A stretch of DNA of 13,158 bases, taken from Alphaproteobacteria bacterium UBA4588. GTDB taxonomy: Bacteria; Pseudomonadota; Alphaproteobacteria; Puniceispirillales; Puniceispirillaceae. The DNA is taken from the NCBI GenBank assembly GCA_002387605.1, contig DGJU01000086.1, positions 21,103-34,260 of the forward strand, given 5' to 3'. Of the stretch, positions 6,949-13,158 are shown one piece after another (within the stretch, counting starts at the first letter, position 1; each line of letters opens with the position of its first letter). Both the position numbers and the translations under genes were made by a program. The notes under the pieces are model-generated. The model searched no databases, was not told the origin of the DNA, and worked only from the letters and a program-made list of their open reading frames with translations.

Positions 6949-8154
6949 ATGGGCGCACCAGATGAGATAATGAGAAAAGCTGTTATGCCAACCTATGGTC
7001 GGGCACCCGTTTCGTTTGTGCGCGGCGCTGGCAGTTGGCTCTATACAGCTGAGGGTGATGCTTACCTTGATTTTGCCTCTGGCATAGCGGTGAATATTTT
7101 TGGGCATAGCCACCCGCGTCTTGTTGAGGCGCTGACAAGTCAGGCTGGCCAGTTATGGCATACATCAAACCTGTACCAGATTCCGCAGCAGGAAAAGCTG
7201 GCTTACCGCCTTGCCCAACATGCCAAGCTTGACCATACCTTCTTCTGTAATTCAGGCGCTGAGGCAAATGAAGCTGCAGTGAAAGTGGCGCGCCGGTTCC
7301 AATATCGCTCAGGTCATCCGGAAAGAATAAAAATCATTTGTGCCGGTGGTGCCTTTCATGGCCGGACACTTGCCATGCTTGCTGCAACAGATAAAGAGCT
7401 ATTCCGAGAAGGCTTTGGCCCAATGCCGGAAGGGTTTGTGCATGTCCCGTTTGGCAATCTGAACGCGCTACGCGATATGATGTCTGATGACGTAGCCGCC
7501 ATTATGGTCGAGCCGGTTCAAGGTGAAGGCGGCGCACGTGCTGCACCAGAGGGCTATCTTGATGGTCTGGCTGCTGCTGCCGAAGAATTTGGCGCACTTA
7601 TTATTGCTGATGAAGTTCAGTGCGGGCTTGGCCGGACAGGCAAAATGTTTGCCTACCAGCATAGCTCAATTCAACCAGATGTCGTTGTGCTGGCCAAGGG
7701 GCTTGGTGGCGGTATTCCGATTGGGGCTGTCATTGCGCGCGCTGATATTGGTGAGGCTATGGGGCCAGGCAGTCATGGTTCGACCTTTGGCGGTAACCCG
7801 CTTTCCACGGCCTGCGGCAATGCTGTTCTTGATGGCCTTGAAGAAGAAGGTTTTATGGCAGGCGTACGGCATAGAATCAGCCTGCTTGATGATGTGGTCT
7901 CGCGCCTTAAAACACGCTATCCTGATATCATTATCGAGGTACGCGGTGCAGGATTTTTGCGCGGGATGAGGCTGCATGATGATATTGTTGCTGGTGAGGT
8001 AACAGCCGCGTTGCGCGAACAACAGCTTCTTATCGTGCCAGCCGCTGATAATGTTATCAGATTGCTGCCACCCCTTACCATTACCGAAGATGAAATTGCC
8101 CAAGCTGAAGCACATCTTATTACGTGTTTTGACAGCTTCTCAGCGAGTAGATAA
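6949..8154 (+). CDS. argD: Acetylornithine aminotransferase
   Basis: A 401-residue PLP-dependent class III aminotransferase, cytoplasmic. It exchanges the amino group between glutamate and N-acetylglutamate semialdehyde to give N-acetylornithine, and homologues often also serve lysine synthesis as DapC. Visible family residues are SGAEANEAA (102-110) for cofactor phosphate binding, GAFHGRT (134-140), VEPVQGEGG (187-195), Asp221 in IADEVQCGLGRTG (219-231) that pairs with the pyridine nitrogen, and Lys250 in VLAKGLGGG, the Schiff-base lysine. AAGGA lies 10 bases before ATG 6949. Upstream, TTGACT (6876-6881) and TACAAT (6902-6907) resemble promoter hexamers, but their 20-base spacing is long. 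The stop codon shares one base with the argF start, so the two enzymes of the pathway are probably co-translated. Confidence 0.96.
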   Translation: MGAPDEIMRKAVMPTYGRAPVSFVRGAGSWLYTAEGDAYLDFASGIAVNIFGHSHPRLVEALTSQAGQLWHTSNLYQIPQQEKLAYRLAQHAKLDHTFFCNSGAEANEAAVKVARRFQYRSGHPERIKIICAGGAFHGRTLAMLAATDKELFREGFGPMPEGFVHVPFGNLNALRDMMSDDVAAIMVEPVQGEGGARAAPEGYLDGLAAAAEEFGALIIADEVQCGLGRTGKMFAYQHSSIQPDVVVLAKGLGGGIPIGAVIARADIGEAMGPGSHGSTFGGNPLSTACGNAVLDGLEEEGFMAGVRHRISLLDDVVSRLKTRYPDIIIEVRGAGFLRGMRLHDDIVAGEVTAALREQQLLIVPAADNVIRLLPPLTITEDEIAQAEAHLITCFDSFSASR

Positions 8155-9053
8155 TGAGACATTTTTTAGAGTTAAGAGATTTTGACGCTGAACGGCTTAC
8201 CGCTATTCTGGATATGGCAGCGGCATTGAAATCAGGTGCAGACGCCCCCAAACCGCTTGCGGGAAAAACAGTGGGCATGATTTTTGAGAAACCATCAACA
8301 CGCACCCGTGTTTCATTTGAAGTAGGGATCACCCAGCTTGGCGGAACAGCGTTGATGCTCTCCTCTAGTGATTTGCAAATTGGCCGTGGCGAAGAAATCT
8401 CGGATACAGCCAAAGTGCTATCGCGTTACTTGGATGCCATCATGATCAGGGCATTATCGCATAAAACCCTAACTGAACTAGCTGAAAACGCGACAATCCC
8501 TGTGATTAATGGGCTAACAGATTTATCTCACCCCTGTCAGTTAATGGCTGATATGCAGACCATAAGAGAACGTCTTGGTCCTCTTGAGAATCAGATTGTT
8601 ACCTGGTTTGGTGATGGCAATAATGTCGCTAATAGCTGGATTGAGGCCGCAGCTCTGTTTGGGTTCGAACTTCGTCTTGCCGGACCAGAAGCCTATCATT
8701 CGCCAGCTGAGCTGATTGCGTGGGCCCGCAAGAAAGGCGCCAACATCCTGTTAATGGAGGATAGCGAAGAAGCCGCCCGCAACGCTACTGTGCTGGTCAC
8801 AGACGTTTGGATTTCGATGGGTGATGAAGAAGGAACGCGGGTTGCAGATTTGCATCCTTATCAGGTCAATCAGAACCTGATGAGCCGTGCCGCGCCAGAT
8901 GCTATTTTTATGCATTGCCTTCCGGCTATTCGCGGTATGGAAGTAACGGCTGACGTTATTGATGGTCCGCAATCAGCTGTCTTTGATGAAGCTGAAAACA
9001 GGCTTCATGCACAGAAAGCAATTCTTGCATGTCTTTTTGATAAGAATTTTTAA
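8154..9053 (+). CDS. argF: Ornithine carbamoyltransferase
   Basis: This 299-residue cytoplasmic enzyme joins carbamoyl phosphate to ornithine to make citrulline in arginine synthesis. All diagnostic motifs are present: the phosphate loop PSTRTRVSFE (47-56), HPCQ (126-129) for carbamoyl phosphate, GDGNNVANSW (153-162), DVWISMGDE (217-225) and HCLP (254-257) for ornithine. The DxxxSMG and HCLP motifs separate it from aspartate carbamoyltransferase and from N-acetylornithine or N-succinylornithine forms. The start ATG overlaps the argD TAA by a single base (TAATG), so translation is likely coupled by re-initiation. The length is slightly short of the usual 300-310 residues, but nothing seems missing. 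Confidence 0.97.
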   Translation: MRHFLELRDFDAERLTAILDMAAALKSGADAPKPLAGKTVGMIFEKPSTRTRVSFEVGITQLGGTALMLSSSDLQIGRGEEISDTAKVLSRYLDAIMIRALSHKTLTELAENATIPVINGLTDLSHPCQLMADMQTIRERLGPLENQIVTWFGDGNNVANSWIEAAALFGFELRLAGPEAYHSPAELIAWARKKGANILLMEDSEEAARNATVLVTDVWISMGDEEGTRVADLHPYQVNQNLMSRAAPDAIFMHCLPAIRGMEVTADVIDGPQSAVFDEAENRLHAQKAILACLFDKNF

Positions 9054-9129
9054 GCGTTACAACACGGTATGTCGTGGCATAGGCCTTATTGCTGATGTCA
9101 AATGACGGTGATGACAGGATAGGTAGACA

Positions 9130-10065
9130 GTGACAGTAACGACGGATGCGCCGCAGGAAATCGTTCGCTCAGGAATAGTGCCATTTTATCTAACGGGCAC
9201 TGAGGCAAGCACAATTCCGATTATTCGTGGCAGATTCGCACGGCTTTTCACCCCAGCATCAGATATTCTGAACCGCCATGATTATCCAGATGCCGTTGGT
9301 GAGCTCTGTGCCGAAAGTATGGCACTAGCAGCTTGTCTGTCTGCAACGCTAAAATTTGATGGGGTGTTTACCCTGCAGGCAAAAGGTGACGGCGCTGTCA
9401 GAACCTTATTTTCTGATGTGACCTCAGAGGGGCATGTACGTTGTTATGCGGCGTTCGATGAAGCGGCGCTTGCAGATGTTGCGCCGGCTGAGCCCTCAGT
9501 GCTGCCGCGTCTGATGGGCGGCGGCTATATGGCCTTTACGATTGACCAGTCAGATACCGACCAGCGTTATCAGGGTATTGTGGAGCTTGATGGACCACAT
9601 CTTGGCGATGCAGCAGAAACCTGGTTCCGGAATTCAGAGCAAATGGCAACAAAACTTATTGCTGCTGCGCAAAAAACAGACGCAGGATGGGTATCATCTG
9701 CGCTGTTCCTGCAACAAATTGCAGTAGATGGGGGCAATCGGAATGATGATGTTGACCTTGAAGATGCGTGGCACACAGCTTTGATGTTAATGTCCTCCGT
9801 GAAGCGGACAGAAATGCTTGACCCTGATTTGCCTGATACAGACCTTCTCTTCCGTCTTTTTAATGCCCAAGCCCTTCATATTCAGGAGAGCCGGCCGCTT
9901 ACCGATAGCTGTCGTTGTTCTGATGATAAGGTATACTCAATGCTGAAAAGCCTGAGTGAAGAGCAGCTTCGCGATCTCGTGGATGAGACGCAGAATCTCT
10001 CTGTTGAGTGTGAATTTTGCAAACGCAAACGCATTCATAGCCTTGGTGATATTTTACAAGCCTAA
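9130..10065 (+). CDS. hslO: Hsp33 redox-regulated chaperonin
   Basis: This 311-residue cytoplasmic holdase binds unfolding proteins during oxidative stress. Zinc-bound cysteines keep it inactive; oxidation to disulfides switches it on. The four cysteines are seen as C-x-C (Cys261, Cys263 in SCRCS) and C-x-x-C (Cys294, Cys297 in ECEFC), separated by 30 residues, followed by a short tail, as in the family. The N-terminal domain has the usual VRCYAAFD (103-110) and LPRLMGGGYMAFTID (125-139) stretches. The start is GTG 9130: an in-frame TAG at 9124-9126 excludes anything earlier, and starting later would lose the first strand (GIVPFYL). It follows argF by 76 bases on the same strand without an obvious terminator. 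Argininosuccinate genes are not in view. Confidence 0.95.
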   Translation: MTVTTDAPQEIVRSGIVPFYLTGTEASTIPIIRGRFARLFTPASDILNRHDYPDAVGELCAESMALAACLSATLKFDGVFTLQAKGDGAVRTLFSDVTSEGHVRCYAAFDEAALADVAPAEPSVLPRLMGGGYMAFTIDQSDTDQRYQGIVELDGPHLGDAAETWFRNSEQMATKLIAAAQKTDAGWVSSALFLQQIAVDGGNRNDDVDLEDAWHTALMLMSSVKRTEMLDPDLPDTDLLFRLFNAQALHIQESRPLTDSCRCSDDKVYSMLKSLSEEQLRDLVDETQNLSVECEFCKRKRIHSLGDILQA

Positions 10066-10193
10066 CGGTCAATTTTGTTGTAAGCGTCTTTACCTTTTGC
10101 ATTTTCAACGCACTCCGTTATCATTTCCCTAGATTTTCTGAGTGGCCTAGCTGATGGTTATGTAACAATATTCTAAGGATAAGGTGGCTTCTG

Positions 10194-10808
10194 ATGAGAC
10201 TTCTTTTGATATCTGCCATGAAAAAAGCGTCGCTTTTGTGCATGATTTTTATCTCCGTTTCGCTGTTTTCGGGGTGTGTGACATCACAGCAACCTCAGAT
10301 AACGCCCCCCGGTTTTGACCCTGCAGGCTATAAGACGCTTCGCATTGATGCCCGGAAGCTACAGATTATCGAAAATTGGCAAATGCCAATGGAGCCACCA
10401 TATATCGAGCATACGCTTGAGCCAACCATGTCTGGTTTTATTGTAGAATGGGCCAGCCGTGTCCTTATTCCGGTCGGCGGGTCAGGTGAGCTTATCCTGA
10501 ATATTTCAAAAGCCTCAGTTACGGTGAGCGAGCTGCCTAAATCAGCAGATTTAGCGAGCCTGTTTAAAAACCAGCAGGAAAGCAAAGTCCGGGCTGAGGT
10601 AAAAGCACGGCTGATGTGGATACAGCCTATTGGTGATAGGCATGGGACCATTGAAATTGATGCATCTGCCTCCAGAACAGTGCCGGAAACAGCAACGCCA
10701 AATGATTACGATGTTGCCGTAAGGCAGGCGATGCTTGATGCGATTACCCAAATGGATGATCAGGTCCGCATGAAAACCGGTGAAATCCCAAGGCTTGTAT
10801 TGCCCTAG
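10194..10808 (+). CDS. Uncharacterised lipoprotein, alphaproteobacterial type
   Basis: The 204-residue product has a signal peptide with positive residues (Arg2, Lys10, Lys11), a hydrophobic core and a lipobox LFSGC, with lipid attachment predicted at Cys28. The residue after the Cys is Val, not Asp, so sorting to the outer membrane is likely. The mature part has no transmembrane segment. It contains MEPPYIEHTLEPT (about 66-78), a beta-rich middle (GELILNISKASVTV), and an RTVPETATPND segment (about 162-172) before a C-terminal helix. This pattern resembles a family of small uncharacterised lipoproteins I associate with Rhodospirillales-type genomes; the function is unknown. ATG 10194 has AAGGTGG 6 bases upstream. 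The internal ATG 10218 (MKKAS) has no ribosome site, though it would also give a working signal peptide. It lies 128 bases after hslO and ends 7 bases from the trkH stop on the other strand. Confidence 0.8.
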   Translation: MRLLLISAMKKASLLCMIFISVSLFSGCVTSQQPQITPPGFDPAGYKTLRIDARKLQIIENWQMPMEPPYIEHTLEPTMSGFIVEWASRVLIPVGGSGELILNISKASVTVSELPKSADLASLFKNQQESKVRAEVKARLMWIQPIGDRHGTIEIDASASRTVPETATPNDYDVAVRQAMLDAITQMDDQVRMKTGEIPRLVLP

Positions 10809-10815
10809 TAGTGAT

Positions 10816-12261
10816 TTAGCGGCGCCAGAAGAGCGGGTTCAAAATCACAAGGACAGTGAATAATTCAAGTCTACCAAGCAACATGCCAAAGCACATCAGC
10901 CATTTAGCAGCATAGGGCAGTGAGCTGAAATCACCCGCAGGCCCAATTACATCTCCTAAACCAGGCCCGACATTTGAAAGTGACGTGGCGGCCCCGGAAA
11001 GGGCTGTCTGGAAATCTAGCCCGATCAGTCCAAGGAATGTTGCTAGAATCACAAAACACACAATATAGAGATAGAAAAACCCCATCACAGCATCCATCAC
11101 GCTGTCTGGGACTGTCCGGTCATTATAATAGGCAAGAACCACCGCATGTGGGCGGAGCAGGCGCGCAAGCTGTACTTTTATATTCGCGGCAAGGACCTGA
11201 AGTCTAAACATCTTGATGCCGCATGTTGTTGACCCGGCACAGCCGCCAATAAACATGCAGATAAGCAGAATTGTCAGAGACGAATCGCCCCATAGCGCAA
11301 AGTTTGCAGTGCCATAGCCTGTTCCTGTCAGAATGGAAATGGCGTTGAAGCTAGACAGACGTATTGCATCATAGAGCGGCACACCATCGCGGAATAAATC
11401 AAACGCGATAAAACTGATTACAATCAGAACAAGCATCATAAACCAGCGGACTTGTGGGTCTCGTAACAAGGCCTGCCAGCCGCCACGCGCCAGCGACAGA
11501 TAATGAATAAAGGGCAAGCTGCCAACAATCATACCGGCAATGATAATGAGCTCAATTGTATGTGATGAAAAAGCGCCAACTGAGCTTGTCTTTGTAGAAT
11601 AACCGCCGGTTGCAAGTGTTGTCATTGCATGCGCAAGCGCATCAAATGCGGGCATGCCAGCAAGACTAAGCATCAACCACCACAGGCCTGTTAATAATGT
11701 ATAGACAGCAAAAATGCCGCCGGCGAGCTGGGTTGCACGCGGGATCACTTTGTCAGCTGTCTCATAACTTTCTGTCCGAAATAGCTGCATCCCACCAACA
11801 GACAGCATTGGCAAAACAGCCAGTGCCATAACAATAATGCCAACTCCGCCAAGCCACTGAAGCAAAGCGCGCCAGATAAGAACGCCATAAGAGGCCTGTT
11901 CAATGTCTGTCAATATCGTAGAACCGGTGGTGGTAATGCCTGAAACAGATTCAAATAACGCATCGGTAAAAGACAGTGAAAGAGACGAGAAATAAAGCGG
12001 AAAGGCGCCAAAAATGCCAATGAGCATCCATGCACCATTGGTCAGCAGGAAGGCTTCTTTCAGGCCAAGTTCGCGGTCATTTTTATGCTGGTTTGAAAGC
12101 CATAAGCTTACACCGACAAAACCTGTGACCAGCGCCGCACCGGCAAAAGCCTGCCAGTTAGGGTCACCCATTACCACATCAACCATCATTGGCACCATCA
12201 TCGTACCAGCAAGGATTGTTAGTAATAGGCCAAGAATGCTTAAAACAGGCGTTGCATGCAT
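10816..12261 (-). CDS. trkH: Trk-type potassium uptake protein, TrkH family
   Basis: This 481-residue inner-membrane protein forms the K+-conducting subunit of the Trk system. The four pore loops with their selectivity glycines are visible: GITTTGST (108-115), TTLATGGYST (214-223), ILTGTGYGT (310-318) and SLSNVGPGLG (427-436). GGCAGSTTCGIKMFR (339-353) is the conserved intramembrane-loop region after the third pore. The family needs a cytoplasmic NAD-binding partner (TrkA), which is not in the window. The ATG at 12261 fits the first membrane segment starting within ten residues. A promoter candidate lies about 50-80 bases upstream. It lies 124 bases downstream of folE on the same strand and converges on the lipoprotein gene with only 7 bases between stops. 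Confidence 0.95.
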   Translation of the reverse strand: MHATPVLSILGLLLTILAGTMMVPMMVDVVMGDPNWQAFAGAALVTGFVGVSLWLSNQHKNDRELGLKEAFLLTNGAWMLIGIFGAFPLYFSSLSLSFTDALFESVSGITTTGSTILTDIEQASYGVLIWRALLQWLGGVGIIVMALAVLPMLSVGGMQLFRTESYETADKVIPRATQLAGGIFAVYTLLTGLWWLMLSLAGMPAFDALAHAMTTLATGGYSTKTSSVGAFSSHTIELIIIAGMIVGSLPFIHYLSLARGGWQALLRDPQVRWFMMLVLIVISFIAFDLFRDGVPLYDAIRLSSFNAISILTGTGYGTANFALWGDSSLTILLICMFIGGCAGSTTCGIKMFRLQVLAANIKVQLARLLRPHAVVLAYYNDRTVPDSVMDAVMGFFYLYIVCFVILATFLGLIGLDFQTALSGAATSLSNVGPGLGDVIGPAGDFSSLPYAAKWLMCFGMLLGRLELFTVLVILNPLFWRR

Positions 12262-12312
12262 CGGTTCATCCGGTCTCTTTTAGTCGATAGTCCGGCTAAA
12301 AAGCAGTGCTTG

Positions 12313-12341
12313 TATATAATATGAACCAAACAAACTGTCCA
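12313..12341 (-). promoter_or_regulatory. Candidate sigma-70 promoter for trkH
   Basis: On the minus strand, TGGACA (12341-12336, 5 of 6 matches to TTGACA) and TATATA (12318-12313, 4 of 6) are separated by exactly 17 bases. This would start a transcript about 45 bases before the trkH ATG. The -35 hexamer overlaps the downstream arm of the folE terminator hairpin. A short A/T stem (12278-12283 with 12296-12301) lies in the resulting leader. Pattern-based only. Confidence 0.45.
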
Positions 12342-12365
12342 GCATCCCGGTTAAGGGGGTGCTGG
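12339..12365 (-). terminator. Probable intrinsic terminator of folE
   Basis: Read on the minus strand, CCAGCA (12365-12360) pairs with TGCTGG (12344-12339). After one mismatch, three further C-G pairs close a loop of about 8 bases containing TTAA. The sequence that follows is T-rich but interrupted (TTTGTTTGGTT), so termination may be partial, allowing some read-through into trkH. Confidence 0.45.
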
Positions 12366-12385
12366 TTATCAGACACTGATGGTGA

Positions 12386-13015
12386 TTATTTACCGAGTTT
12401 CATATGTTCGTAAAAACGCGCCCGTAAGTCAGGATCAGTTTCAAATACACCGGTAAAGCGAGTTGTAATCATTGATACGTCTGTCTTACAGACACCTCTG
12501 GTGGACATACATTCATGGTTTGCATCTATCAGAAGAGCAACCCCGCGCGGCTTTAGCGCATTCTGGATTGTATCTGCTATCTGAGATGTCATCGTTTCTT
12601 GGGTCTGTAAGCGCTTGGCAAAAATATCTAGCACACGCGCTAGCTTCGAGATGCCAACAACACGCTTATCAGGCATATAAGCAATATGTGCTTTACCAAG
12701 GATAGGCACCATATGATGCTCACAATGGGACTGAAGTGAGATATCACGCAACATGACCATATCGTCATAACCTTCGATTTCTTCAAAGGTACGGGTCAGC
12801 ATTTCTTCTGGGTTTTCGGCATAGCCCGCGAAAAATTCTTCATAGGAGCGTACAACACGCGCTGGAGTATCAACCAAACCTTCGCGGGATGGGTCATCGC
12901 CAGCCCATTTTAGCAATACCTTTACAGCGGCTTCAGCTTCATCGCGGCTTGGGCGCTGTAGTGAAGCTGATTCATCTGTATCCTTTGAGTAGGATACTTC
13001 ATCATAGGGTGTCAT
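12386..13015 (-). CDS. folE: GTP cyclohydrolase I
   Basis: This cytoplasmic enzyme converts GTP to 7,8-dihydroneopterin triphosphate, the first step of folate and pterin synthesis. It usually forms a decamer. Zinc ligands are visible as Cys98 and His101 in SHCEHHM and Cys169 in NHECMSTRGV. Other family segments are DTPARV (49-54), GISKLARV (121-128), the QTQE motif (137-140) and TTRFTG (184-189). This is the zinc-dependent type I enzyme, not the FolE2 form. Three in-frame starts exist. ATG 13015 gives 209 residues and has GAGG five bases upstream. ATG 13036 (216 residues) and GTG 13081 (231 residues) lack a clear ribosome site, so I chose 13015, but the choice between the two ATGs is not certain. 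It is the upstream gene of the pair with trkH. Confidence 0.96.
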   Translation of the reverse strand: MTPYDEVSYSKDTDESASLQRPSRDEAEAAVKVLLKWAGDDPSREGLVDTPARVVRSYEEFFAGYAENPEEMLTRTFEEIEGYDDMVMLRDISLQSHCEHHMVPILGKAHIAYMPDKRVVGISKLARVLDIFAKRLQTQETMTSQIADTIQNALKPRGVALLIDANHECMSTRGVCKTDVSMITTRFTGVFETDPDLRARFYEHMKLGK

Positions 13016-13081
13016 TGCCGCCTCGTCGTCAGTCATGTAAAAAAAACCAATAAAGCACTGCCAGTGAAACGTGCTTCTCAC

Positions 13082-13158
13082 TCATCTTTACGTTTACCCT
13101 TCTTTTTGAGATCACTCAAGAAAACATCAAAATTGCCTGAGAGAAATAAGAGCTAGCT
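13082..13158. other. Window edge, no assignable gene
   Basis: All three minus-strand frames contain a stop in this stretch, and none gives a fragment I recognise. One short lysine-rich frame runs to a TGA overlapping the GTG at 13081, but it is closed by a TAG at 13155-13153. It may hold the leader of folE or the end of a gene outside the window. Confidence 0.3.

Noticed and set aside
7666..8115. Long antisense frame inside argD, and similar long shadow frames in acs, argF and trkH
   Set aside because: These overlap certain genes, lack ribosome sites and recognisable domains, and are explained by codon bias on the opposite strand.
9054..9129. CACG...CGTG inverted repeat between argF and hslO
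   Set aside because: Only 4 pairs and no T tract; expected by chance.
13016..13081. Upstream GTG and ATG starts of folE, including a GTGA overlap with a lysine-rich frame
   Set aside because: That upstream frame is closed by a TAG within 25 codons, so no real upstream gene is coupled here, and neither start has a good ribosome site. ATG 13036 remains possible.

Overview
The window looks like chromosomal sequence from a free-living alphaproteobacterium. Supporting signs are the two-domain form of dCTP deaminase, the argD-argF-hslO gene order, and an uncharacterised lipoprotein that resembles an alphaproteobacterial family. Base composition is moderate and intergenic gaps are short. A marine lineage such as SAR116 (Puniceispirillales) would fit, but that is inference. 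I see no insertion sequence, integrase, tRNA, rRNA or CRISPR array. Most of the region is ordinary core-genome content.

The layout falls into four strand blocks. Block 1 (1-1868, +) holds the 3' end of an outer-membrane beta-barrel gene, then an orphan LuxR-type regulator whose receiver domain has lost several signalling residues. A perfect 7-bp inverted repeat lies just upstream of the regulator. Block 2 (2006-4696, -) holds recX and then acs (acetyl-CoA synthetase). The regulator and acs converge on one strong hairpin at 1941-1983. Block 3 (4781-10808, +) holds an ABC-2 transporter permease with no ATPase beside it, a two-domain dCTP deaminase, argD and argF overlapping by one base, hslO (Hsp33) and a small lipoprotein. 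Block 4 (10816-13015, -) holds folE and then trkH. The likely folE terminator overlaps the likely trkH promoter.

Functionally, ArgD and ArgF carry out two steps of arginine synthesis and are probably translationally coupled. Dcd feeds dTTP synthesis, FolE starts the folate/pterin pathway, Acs activates acetate, TrkH imports potassium, RecX modulates RecA, and Hsp33 is a redox-activated holdase.

No clearly new multi-gene system is visible. The items most worth a second look are the degenerate-receiver regulator with its palindrome (next to acs and a barrel gene), the split of active-site motifs between the two halves of the dCTP deaminase, the unassigned barrel protein, and the lipoprotein of unknown function.
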